64,000 bases of DNA from Populus alba (taxonomy: Eukaryota > Streptophyta > Magnoliopsida > Malpighiales > Salicaceae), in NCBI RefSeq assembly GCF_005239225.2, contig NC_133289.1, positions 15,174,889 to 15,238,888 on the forward strand. Direction: 5' to 3'. Shown one piece after another: positions 39,319 to 49,478 of the stretch. The notes beneath the pieces were generated by a model. The model worked only from the letters and a program-made list of their open reading frames with translations. It did not search any database and was not told where the DNA came from. Position numbers and translations under genes: made by a program. How positions within the stretch are numbered: position 1 is the first letter of the stretch; the number at the start of each line of letters is the position of its first letter.

Positions 39319-41212
39319 TGTTGCTACCTAATTTTTGACCCATGTTTTGATAAATTTTCAGAAAAATCCAAAAATAGAGGAAAAAAAACAACGAAAATAA
39401 AAAAAATATATGTTTTTAATATTTTTTCGTCATTTTAGCATTTTCAACGTCGTCTAAAAAAAAAGAATTTAAATTTTTAAGGGTATTTCAAACGCGTTCG
39501 ACTTTTCACGCGTCATTTTTAAAACCATTGATTTTCCTCATCGAGTCGACGTTGATATTGCTTGTTTTTAAAAAATACAAAAAAAAAAATAAGAAAAATC
39601 AAAATTTACAAAAAGAAGAAGTTGAGGGACCAAGTAAGGAGACCTAGCAACATATTTACGTATAAATAGTAGTTTCCAACACTTGCATAAGTGGGGGGAA
39701 TTTTGCAAAATTCAAGAGAAACACCAAAAATCCTAAACCTTAACCTAAACTTAACTCTACCCACACAAACCAACCACCCACCCCTGACCAACAGAAAAAC
39801 CGCCGTTCCCCAAGGTCTTTGGGTGGTTGTTTTTAGAACAGAGCCAAGGAACCCCCCCCGATTTGTTGCTCCCCCAAATAGTCTCCCCTCACAGCTCTTT
39901 CCCCCTCAGCCACGATCTCCCCACTAGCCAGCCGCGAGACAAGCCCTCCTCTTTCAACCACAAGACAACCCTCATCTCCATCCTAGTCGTTCCCTTTCAG
40001 CACCAGACCTTCTCCATCTCGGCGACACTCCTCTCAGCCATCAATAACGCCTTCTTCTCCCTCAGCAGACGTCCAACAACAATGGCGAAGTAGCACCAAC
40101 AGACCAGCCACCGCCCACCGACACAGAAGACCAACCCCACAGTGGCTCCTTTCTTCTCCCACCTCCACAGTAGCTCCAGTGGCCGTGGGCGACAACAGAT
40201 CTCTTCTCCAGCTCTACCGGTCAGACCCGTCAAAAGCTTAGCAGCCGGCAACCCCTTTGTGTCTTTGCCTCCACCTGAAACAGAGAAGAATGGGAAAGAA
40301 GAGGAAAAGAACCGATTTGCAGAGAGAAGCAAATCCAAAATGGAGAAGAAGAGAAGGAGAAGCTAGATCTGACAAGAAGAAGCAAAAACCGAAGCAGATT
40401 TCAAAAACAAGGAAATAAAAAAGGCTTTATCAATTGTTCTGTTGCGTTTTCTTGGTGTTTCGCAGGTCACTTCCGGTGGGGAAGAGAAGAAGAAAGCAGG
40501 CCAGCCCCTGTTTCCCCTATCAAACAGCGGTGGCGCGTGGATCCGCTTGCCGCCAATAGCGGGGGCGCGTGGAGCAACGCGTCGCCACTGTTCCAGCACT
40601 GTTCATGCAGGTCCAGAATGTTTCCCAACACTGTTAAGGATTTTGGGGGGGTTTGTTTTGTAATTTTGAATTGTTTGATGTGATTGTTTTGTTGATTTTT
40701 GAACCATTTGTACTTTGTAAATATGGATGTAAAAGAAAAGAAAAGAAAAAAAAAATAGAGAAAAGAAAAGAAACAAAAATAGTGAAAGTTTATGTGTGTG
40801 TGTGTGTGTGTGTGTTTGTATTTGTTTTATGAAGGTTTTATTTATTTATTTTTTATGATAAAATTGCAAAGATTAAAGAAGAATTTAATATTTTGATTGG
40901 ATCACGGTCAAGAATTATTAACTTATATGTAAGTTGTATTTTTAATAACTGATGAAAAGACAATTATTAAAACTTCTTTAACACATTAAATTCGCGAAAC
41001 AGCTTACCTCAGGTAGGGTGCGTTAGGGGTGCTAATACCTTCCCTAACCAAAACCAGTCCCTTACCCGTGATCTCTGATAAGACTAGTACATCAAGTTTC
41101 CTAGTAGCCTGCAATCAATTACTAGGTGGCGACTCCAACAAACCAAATCAAAACCAACGCATAACGAGAAAAATTGCCAGCCGATGCCGCGCAGATTTTC
41201 CGACGTGCGACA
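39319..41212 (+). repeat. LARD left (5') LTR
   Basis: 1,894 bp, TG...CA. It has an A-rich first part, a TATA box at 39661, a C-rich block (about 39700-40250) that looks like a transcribed leader, a TG microsatellite (40794-40812), and a conserved end. Relative to the right LTR it has extra sequence near 40066-40108 and 40541-40572 and lacks about 70 bp present there. Short open frames in the C-rich block are not conserved between the two LTRs. Confidence 0.92.
39661..39669 (+). promoter_or_regulatory. TATA box in LARD 5' LTR
   Basis: TATAAATAG, conserved in the right LTR at 45960-45968 and as TATAAATAAT in the diverged LTR fragment (61185-61194, minus). It is probably the element's own promoter. 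Confidence 0.7.
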
Positions 41213-41214
41213 GA

Positions 41215-41232
41215 ATGACGACTCCACTGAGG
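41215..41232 (+). promoter_or_regulatory. Primer-binding-like site of the LARD
   Basis: TGACGACTCCACTGAGGA two to three bases after the LTR. It resembles the GGCGACTCCACTGGGGA-type site seen in plant Ty3-lineage elements. The tRNA was not assigned. Confidence 0.55.
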
Positions 41233-44000
41233 AAGGTACTGTTTCTGACATTATTGGACTAAGCTTTGTGTTTTTGATGTGTTTAAGTTTTTGCATTTTT
41301 ATCTTTTTGTTAATATTTTTTTTCCATGCATCACCTGTATTTGTTTTTGAAAGAACACACAAGCTTCTAGGTTAGGTGGGGAACTAACGATCTGCCTTAA
41401 GACTATTGGTCAGGGTTCTGATGTGTGAAACACCCAACTCATATCTGAGTGCCTGCTTGGTAATAGTGGGTATATGTGCCTTAACTATTCCTTGCAATGC
41501 CCCCATACTGTCTTTACAAAGAACGTCACTGAGCAGATATGAGACCCTTTTAAGACCAGATAGAAAACCTACCTATGTTCACGTAATGAATAGAACATGT
41601 CCTTAGGATGTATGTGCTATCGTTATTTGCATAAGGGCAAACCCTTCTTGAAGCATCTTGAACTCAAGACTTGTAGGTGACACAATGGTCGTCACTTAGA
41701 AAATTTTCATTGTAGAGTTTGGAAAAAAATCACGATTTTTGTTCCATTATACAAGAGTTACGACCTTGTCACCCCTCGAAGGGCGAGTTCATCATATAGA
41801 TTACATGTTCATACATTTGTCATGCATGCACCAGAATGAAAAGGAGGTCCCCTACGAGTCTACAACACTCGACTTTGAACGAAAAAACACGGAAGATGAA
41901 GAGTGTGTTCGTTGTAATGTCGATTTTCAAGAAGAGTTGGAGTTTCTGAAGACAAATGTGAATCGCCGCTAGCTTACTCGAGCAAATACTAAAAAATAAC
42001 TCTGAGGAAGTTCCTTCCAACTGACCGTTCATCTTTGTTCAAAACCCAACAACGACTCAGCCCGAAGAAATTAGGGGCAAACATGGTCAAGAGCCTCGAC
42101 ACAATCATGTATTTCTGCAAAAGCTTTGGTGGGAAGGCTAATCGAAGGGGAATTGCACCACCGGTGCATAATGGAGCCTATTATTGTTCTGCAAAAAAAA
42201 AAAAAAAAACCTCTATTTGATCATGCCTGCAAAACTTCTTGATTTTTGTTTCAACCTGTTCCAGTTTTTTATTGGTAACTTGGCTTAAAATTCCACAACA
42301 CTTTCCTTGTCAAATGAGCCTTTATTGTTAATAAGATCATGTGCTTATAACATACCTTCATTTTTGTTGTTGTTTCATGCAAGTAACACATTGAGCATAA
42401 TCGTTGGGCATGAAACCATCACACCAAGAATCTTTGAGTGTGTTTCCCTTTTCTTCCAAAACTATGCATGATCGCACATGTTCACAAGGATTTTTTGGAA
42501 TTCAAAGTTTAGTACGAAAACAGAAATCATTTTGATGTTTGTCCAAAACAAACGAGTTCTAGAAATTCAGGTGATTCCTTAGAAAGGTAACCATGCACCT
42601 AGAAAACCTAAAAAAAAAAATAATAAAAACAAAAAGAACCCATGAAGTGACTCCAAAAGCTAGCTAAGTTTTATTTGAATGAATAATGAGAAATCACATT
42701 GTATACTCGCATGAAAGCAAGGCTTACCGATCCTAAATGTATGAGTTTGAAATGAAGAAAGACAATTTTTGATAATCTTTTCATGAGGCTAAAATATATC
42801 GTTTGCAGTCCCCTTTTGAGCCTAATGCTTTTCTTGAGATAAATAACCTTAGCTAAGATCACACCCCACACTGGGGGCAAGTGCGATGACATAGAGAAAA
42901 CCTTAATGATCAAAAATGCCCAAGCAATACTAGGGGGCATAAAAGAAAATTCTCAATCATCAAAGGTGCCCAAACAAATCTAGGGGGCATGAAGAAAAAT
43001 CCAAAGGATCAAAAGTTTTGAGCATATATAAAAAAATAATAATATATGATGATGCTCAAAATCATATGAAGAAAACAAAAGCAAAGAGAAAGAGTCCAAG
43101 CCCAACACTAAGGGGCACAATAGACAATTTTGGAAAGACATTCAAATGACAAAAGGTCAAGAAACAAGCACAAGTGATCCTTAGTTTTGAAATCCCTTAA
43201 ACACCTTTTGAGCCTACAAGTATCATTTTTTTCATAACCAAGAGCCCAAGCCTACATTACGTGCCTAATCAAACCCTTTCTGATAAAAGGCAAGCAATCT
43301 GGATCAGTAGGCAATGCTTTCTCATGCAAACCAAATCATTATTCATGCAAATAAAATAAATGCTTTGTTCTCAATAGCCTTCAAATTGAAATTTAAACCT
43401 TTTTTGACAAACTAGATGTCACTTCATATTTTTCACCAAAAGCCAAAACAAAAAGTTTTCATCACTTCTGATAACCTCTCCATAGGAAACACTTGAATTT
43501 CTCCAGAATAAGTTTGATTTGAATCGATGTCAAAATAATTTATATATCTGGAATAGCTTTCGAATTCCAAAAAAAAAAAAATCTGTATGAAAACAACTCC
43601 TTGTCAAACCTTCCTTCACATAGCCTCATCCCCAAGCTTGAATTGAACACTTGGGGGCATGATCAAGCTGGGGAGCAATAAAAAAATATATCTGGTACGA
43701 CTGGCTTCATGATTCCCTTTTTAAGAAACTACTGGGCTAAATTAGCAACCCTTGAGATAAAAAGACAGAGGACAAAGAACTATGATGATATCAAGTCCAT
43801 CCTAGACGTCAAGATTACAAGAGATGACTCGAGTAAGCAAGAGTGAAAGAACCATCGAAGTTCACTACCAACACTCCAACTTTTGAGAAAGGAAAGACAC
43901 CATGAAAAAAGGGGACCTATTTTTCTCAGGTAAGTATACATGCATATTGACCATAATGCATTGCTTTCAATATTGTCAGATCGATGTTTCATCATCATCT
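41233..44000 (+). other. LARD interior, non-coding
   Basis: About 2.8 kb with no recognisable protein. Short frames at 41406-41606, 41739-41972 and 42035-42220 are interrupted and unrecognised. Two nearby phrases, TACTAGGGGGCATAAAAG near 42931 and ATCTAGGGGGCATGAAGA near 42978, are variants of one short unit, and ACTTGGGGGCATGATCAAGC appears near 43650. The latter resembles the purine tract before the 3' LTR. Confidence 0.5.
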
Positions 44001-44003
44001 CGT

Positions 44004-44270
44004 GGGTAGTGCGTTTTCTAACCCTACCTCATTTCGAGTACGCCTTTGAGCCCTCACCTCTTTTTGTGTGCGCCTTTGAGCCATCATCTCGGGTAGTGCG
44101 TTTTCTAACCCTGCCTCCTTTTAAGAGCGCCTTTGAGCCCTCACTTCTTGGGTAGTGCGTTTTCTAACCCTACCTCATTTCAAGTGCGCCTTTGAGCCCT
44201 CACTTCTCGGGTAGTGTGTTTTCTAACCCTACCTCATTTTGAGTGTGCCTTTGAGCCCTCGCCAACATTT
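44004..44270 (+). repeat. LARD tandem array A, about 59-bp unit
   Basis: GGGTAGTGCGTTTTCTAACC starts at 44004, 44091, 44150 and 44209 (spacings 87, 59, 59). Each is followed by a GCGCCTTTGAGCCCTCAC-like half. The first, longer spacing contains one extra half unit. Confidence 0.9.
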
Positions 44271-44605
44271 TTCTAGGTAGGTCACCCATTACAACGCAAC
44301 CAATTCTGCATGTTTTTTTATCTGGGTAAGTCACCTATTACAATGAGGCCATTCTTCCATTTGGGTAGGTCACTCATTACAATGAGACCACTCTTTCCTT
44401 TTTTTTCTCTGGGTAGGTCACCCATTATAATGAGACCACACTTCATATTCTTTCTATCTAGGTAGGTCACCCATCATAATGAGATCGTTTTTTCACATTT
44501 TTTCCATCTGGGTAGGTCACCCATTATAATGAGACCGCACTTCATATTCTTTCCACCTGGGTAGGTCACCCATTACAATGAGACCGTTTTTTACACATTT
44601 TTTTG
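44271..44605 (+). repeat. LARD tandem array B, units of about 45-65 bp
   Basis: About seven copies of GGGTAGGTCACCCATTACAA followed by TGAGACC and a T-rich spacer of variable length. The sequence is unrelated to array A. Confidence 0.9.
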
Positions 44606-45412
44606 TTTTGGTTAAATGAGGTCGCCAGATGGGATCTCATGTAGCTTTGGTTAAAGGGAATCGCCAAATAGGATTTCAGGTTGACCGAGCTACACATATT
44701 TTTTAGTTCCAGTTGAATGAGGTCACCAGATGGGATTTCAGGTTGACCAAGTTACACACATTTTTTTTTGTTTTGGTTTAATGAGGTCGCCAGATGGGAT
44801 CTTAGGTGGCTTTGGTTAAAGGGAATCGCCATATGGGATTTCAGGTTAACCGAGCTATACACATTTTTTAGTTCCAGTTGAATGAGGTCGCCGGATGGGA
44901 TCTCAGATGGCTTTGGATAAAGGGAATCGCCAGATGAGATTTCAGGTTGACCGAGCTACACACATTTTTTAGTTCCAGTTGAATGAGGTCGCCAGATGGG
45001 ATCTCAAGTGACTTTGGTTAAAGGGAATCGCCAGATAGGATTTCAGATTGATCGAGCTCCATATATTTTTTTGTTCCAATTGAATGAGGTCGCCAGATGG
45101 GATCTCAGGTGGCTTTGGTTAAAGGGAATCGCTAGATGAGATTTCAAGTTAACCGAGTTGCACACATTTTTTTGGTTTTGGTTTAATGAGGTCGTCAGAT
45201 GGGATCTCATGTAGCTTTGGTTAAAGGGAATCGCTAGATGGGATTTCAGGTTAATCGAGCCACACATATTTTTTTAGTTCCAATTGAATGAGGTCGTCAG
45301 ATGGGATCTCATGTAGCTTTGGTCAAAGGGAATCTCCATATGGGATTTTAGGTTGACCGAGCTACAACATTCTTTGGTTTTGGTAAAGGAGGTCGCCATA
45401 TGGGATCTCAGG
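44606..45412 (+). repeat. LARD tandem array C, 101-bp unit
   Basis: GAGGTCGCCAGATGGGATCT-type cores start at 44618, 44719, 44783, 44884, 44985, 45086, 45188, 45290 and 45389. Spacings are 101-102, one at 99, and one short unit of 64. Each full unit also contains GGGAATCGCCAGATGGGATT, so the unit is itself an old dimer of two GATGGGAT-bearing halves. Confidence 0.93.
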
Positions 45413-45413
45413 T

Positions 45414-45417
45414 TAGC

Positions 45418-45463
<46 letters not shown>
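45414..45463. repeat. (GA)n microsatellite
   Basis: About 22 GA units directly after array C. Confidence 0.95.
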
Positions 45464-45466
<3 letters not shown>

Positions 45467-45605
45467 AAAAGAAATAAATAGAAAAAGAAAAAAAGTAAGG
45501 TCTTTAAATGAGTGGATATTGAGCAAGTTAGGAAGATAAGAAGACCAGTTTTTTTTTACAAAGCTTACTATGCAAAACATTGAGGAGTTTTACTTCGTAA
45601 GCATT

Positions 45606-45621
45606 GTAAAGAGGGGGCATC
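45606..45621 (+). promoter_or_regulatory. LARD polypurine tract
   Basis: TAAAGAGGGGGCATC directly before the 3' LTR TGTTGC; the primer site for plus-strand synthesis. Confidence 0.8.
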
Positions 45622-47504
45622 TGTTGCTACCCAATTTTTGACCCATGTTTTGATAAATTTTCAGACAAATCCAAAAATAGAGAAAAGAACAACGAAAATA
45701 AAAAAAATATATGTTTTTAATAATTTTTTCATCATTTTAGCATTTTCAACGTCGTCTAAAAAAAAAGAATTTAAATTTTTAAGGGTATTTCAAACGCGTT
45801 CGACTTTTCACACATCATTTTTAAAACCATTGATTTTCCTCATCGAGTCGACGTTGATATTGCTCGTTTTCAAAAAATACAAAAAAAAAAAGAAAAATCA
45901 AAATTTACAAAAAAAAGAAGTTGAGGGACCAAGTTGGGAGACCTAGCAACAGATTTGCATATAAATAGTAGTTTCCAACACTTGCATAAGCGGGGGGGCA
46001 ATTTTGCAAAATCCAAGAGAAACACCAAAAACCCTAAACCTTAACCTAAACTTAACTCTACCCACACAAACCAGCCACCCACCCCTGACCAACAGAAAAA
46101 CCGCTGTTCCCCAGGGTCCTTGGGTGGGTGTTTTCAAAATAGAGCTAAGGACCCCCCCGATTTGTTGCTCCCCCAAACAGTCTCCCCTCACAGCTCCTTC
46201 CCCCTCAGTCACGATCTCCCCACTCTGTTCATTGGTCCTCCTGTCGGCCAAAAACAAACCAAACAGCACCCCGTGATCTTGATTTTTTTTTTTTCAGCTG
46301 GCCGCGAGACAAGCCCTCCTCTTTCAACCACAAGATAACCCTCATCTTCATCCTAGCCGTTCCCTTTTAACACCAGACCTTCTCCATCTTGGCGGCACTC
46401 CTCTCAGCCATCAACAACGCCTTTTCTACCTACAGACTAGCCACCGCCTACCGACACAGAAGACCAACCCCACAGCGGCTCCTTTCTTCTCCCACCTCCA
46501 TAGTAGCTCCAGGGGCCGCGGGTGACAACAGATCTCTTCTCCAGCTCCGCCGGCCAGACCCGTCAAAAGCTTAACAGCCGGCAGCCCCCTTGTGTCTTTG
46601 CCTCCACCTAAAACAGAGAAGAATGGGAAAGAAGAGGAAAAGAACCGATCTGCAGAGAGAAGCAAATCCAAAACGGAGAAGAAGAGAAGGAGAAGCCAGA
46701 TCTGACAAGAAAAAGCAAAAACCGAAGCAGATTTCAAAAAAAGGAAATAAAAAAGGCTTTATCAATTGTTCTGTTGTGTTTTCTTGGTGTTTCGCAGGTC
46801 ATTGCCGGCGGGGAAGAGAAGAAGAAGGCAGGTCAGTCCCTGTTTCCCCTATCAAACAGCGGTGGCGCGTGGAGCAACGCGCCGCCACTGTTCCAGCACT
46901 GTTCATGCAGGTTCAGAATGTTTCCCAACACTGTTAAGGATTTTTTGGGGGTTTGTTTTGTAATTTTGAATTGTTTGATGTGATTGTTTTGTTGATTTTT
47001 GAACCATTTGTACTTTGTAAATATGGATGTAAAAGAAAAGAAAAAAAAAAAAATAGAGAAAAGAAAAGAAACAAAAATAGTGAAAGTTTATGTGTGTGTG
47101 TGTGTGTTTGTATTTGTTTTATGAAGGTTTTATTTATTTATTTTTTATGATAAAATTGCAAAGATTAAAGAAGAATTTAATATTTTGATTGGATCACGGT
47201 CAAGAATTATTAACTTATACGTAAGTTGTATTTCTAATATTTGATGAAAAGACAATTATTAAAACTTCTTTAACACATTAAATTCGCGAAGCAGCTTACC
47301 TCAGGTAGGGTGCGTTAAGGGTGCTAATACCTTCCCTAACCACAACCAGTCCCTTACCCGCGATCTCTGACAAGACTAGTACATCGGGTTTCCTAGTAGC
47401 CTGCAATCAATTACTAGGTGGCGACTCCAACGAACCAAATCAAAACCAATGTATAACAAGAAAAATTATCAGCCGATGCTGCGCGGATTTTCCGATGTGC
47501 GACA
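45622..47504 (+). repeat. LARD right (3') LTR
   Basis: 1,883 bp, TG...CA, highly similar to 39319-41212. It has an insertion of about 70 bp near 46225-46297 (starting TCTGTTCATTGG and ending in a T-run and CAG) and lacks two short segments of the left LTR. Confidence 0.92.
45960..45968 (+). promoter_or_regulatory. TATA box in LARD 3' LTR
   Basis: TATAAATAG, at the equivalent position to 39661 in the left LTR. Confidence 0.65.
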
Positions 47505-48565
47505 GCACACATTAGTCTCTACCCTTGTTAGAATGACGCTTACTCTTCTCGTTTGTAATGCCAGGGCACCAACTTTCCTGATGAGAGTTATGCACCACAA
47601 CTAATGACAAGTATCAACCTCTCTACCAATTATACTTAAAATGTTTCTCCACTCACCATGAATCACTCTCTATCATTACTTCTTTCACTCAAGGTACCTG
47701 TAACACTACTATCCACATGCCACAAGGTAAACTGATGTAATCAGAGTCTATAAATACCTTGGATTATCAAGTAAATTAATGATAAGTAATAAAAACACAA
47801 CACAAGAACCAAGTCCTTAGAGGACTCCAAATATAAAGCAGAGCAAACCAGGCCAGTGCTACTTCCCTACTCCTGCTCCCCTCTCCACTCATTTTCCTAC
47901 TGCTCACATTATTTTCCTACTCCATATACTTCTCTCGTTCTATATTTATTGACTTAAGCATCAGAGAATCTTTGTTCTAACAGAAAAATGTTTTACAGGA
48001 AAGCTCTTGGACTAGTGGTCAAGCTAATCACTTCACTAGCCTAGCCATGGAAAGCTTGGCATCATAACTAATGATGAGCATCAATCTCTTTACCTATAAT
48101 ACTTGAACAAGATCACTCTCTATTATTACTACACTCACAGGAGATACCTGCAACACCACTCTCCATGCTCCACAAAGTAAGCTGATATAATCAAGATCTA
48201 TAAATATCTCGGACCACAAAATAAGTTTAAGATAAGTAAGAAGAACACAACACAAGAACAACATCCTTGCGGGACTTCAAACATAAAGAAGAGCAAACCA
48301 AGCTAGAGCCTTTTCCTTATTTGTACTCCCCTCTCCACATATTTTTTCTACTACTTCTCACATTATTCTCCTACTATATATACTTTAATTCTCGTATATT
48401 TACCGACTAAAACATTGAAAGCTCCTATCAAAACAACGGACTTGTTTTGCAGGAAGAATCATGGACTAATGGTCAAGTTTAGCCACTCCACTAAGTCTAA
48501 AATCATAGCTTCATTGGATGATTTATACAAAACCCATTGCAAAAATGTTGGCAACTAAATACTAA
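47505..48565 (+). repeat. Right LTR of the gypsy-type element, part 2, with tandem duplication
   Basis: Resumes with GCACA (target duplication) then CATTAGTC, as in the left LTR. From 47599 (AACTAATGAC) the sequence is repeated from 48066 (AACTAATGAT), a 467-bp period; both units keep a TATAAATA box (47749-47756 and 48199-48206). The left LTR has only one such unit. The right edge near 48565 is approximate. Confidence 0.75.
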
Positions 48566-49478
48566 ATGAAGAAAAGGAATTTTACGTTTTACCAGCACGT
48601 ATCCACATTATCCGTGTGTTTTAAACTTTATTTTTATTCTTAAATTGCAGATTCCTATGACCAGTACTATTTATTTTATGCAATGCCACAGAATTCCTGT
48701 CTCCTAACCGCACACCTTGGACTGATTCCAGCAGCAAGGCTCAGCAGACTGAGAATATAGGTGCTTTGATAAATCGTGCATTAAGCCGCCGGAGATTCCA
48801 AATAAATCACGTACGTACTGGTGGTTAGGGAAAATTCGAATTTGCATAATTTAAAATAACTTTAGATCCCAGTGATCGAAAGTACATCTCAAATACTGAT
48901 GAAAAGAGCGTTTTTGTTTTCGATTTCCATTCAAGTGATTTAAGCAAACGCCTGGTCTCTAAAAGACCAGAGAAGGGAAGGATCCAAATCATGTAGCTAC
49001 CTAGTCCTCTTCCAGATCAGGTAGAGGAAAGACTAGATGGCAAGAATTAAGGCAATCATACGCATACAAGCTTACCGATAAAGAATACAAAGACAACACA
49101 TACAAACCAGTAACTATTAAGGCCGTGAATCAACCGGCCAAAAAGGAAAAAAAACATATATTCCAATTTCCATTAGACATCATAAAGCTGAAAAATCAGG
49201 GAGATGATGCATTCCGTGCGCTATAGCATTGGAAATTCAACTGCAAAAAATGGTATTATGATCTCGTGATTTTTTCAACAGTTTATCAAAATTGAGTTCA
49301 ATCATTCAATCAATCTCCCAACCACTACTTGAGAACCTTTCATCATTGACTATCTTTTGGTTTACCAATATGTTGCGGTAAGAACTTAACCTTCCTTGGG
49401 CTCAGGGAAAAAAAATATAAAACGATACAAGTGTTCTTGAATTCAGGTGGCTGAGCAGAATAGAAAGTGATTTCACAT
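48566..49478. other. 3' flank of the VDAC gene
   Basis: No other gene recognised. The part adjoining 49479 is the probable 3'UTR of VDAC (minus strand); its end was not fixed. Confidence 0.4.

Larger units (their letters stand above)
39319..47504 (+). mobile_element. LARD-type non-autonomous LTR retrotransposon (possibly Tat/Ogre-derived), nested
   Basis: An 8,186-bp element. The LTRs are 1,894 bp (39319-41212) and 1,883 bp (45622-47504), both beginning TGTTGCTACC and ending GCGACA. A primer-binding-like sequence ACGACTCCACTGAGGA follows the left LTR, and a purine tract AAAGAGGGGGCATC precedes the right LTR. The 4.4-kb interior has no recognisable gag or pol; instead it holds G-rich GGGGGCAT phrases and, before the 3' LTR, three tandem arrays plus a GA run. 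Long LTRs, non-coding interior and 3' tandem arrays match large retrotransposon derivatives and recall the 3' untranslated region of Tat/Ogre elements. That lineage is inferred, not proven. GCACA duplications flank it. Confidence 0.9.
35991..48565 (+). mobile_element. Old Ty3/gypsy-type element, gag only, split by a nested element
   Basis: The left LTR (35991 to about 36870) is homologous to a right LTR that starts at 38950 and is interrupted by the 39319-47504 insertion before resuming at 47510. The internal region (about 2.1 kb) contains only a decayed Ty3-type gag and a minisatellite; no protease, reverse transcriptase or integrase was found. A purine tract GATGGGAAAAA directly precedes the right LTR. 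The 3' part of the right LTR is tandemly duplicated (unit 467 bp from 47599 and again from 48066). LTR divergence is high, so the element is old. Outer ends are approximate and no target duplication could be confirmed. Confidence 0.75.

Noticed and set aside
39691..40663. Several Pro/Ser/Arg-rich frames in the left LARD LTR
   Set aside because: Equivalent frames in the right LTR (46004-46963) differ in length and reading because of indels, and many overlap on both strands. This is a C-rich leader, not a gene.
45043..45267. Repetitive minus-strand frame with SHLAIPFNQS-like repeats
   Set aside because: Translation of the 101-bp tandem array; the repeat explains it.
37542..48565. Possible full autonomous gypsy element around the gag remnant
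   Set aside because: No protease, reverse transcriptase, RNase H or integrase motif was found between the LTRs. The long 39-47 kb stretch belongs to the nested LARD, not to its interior.
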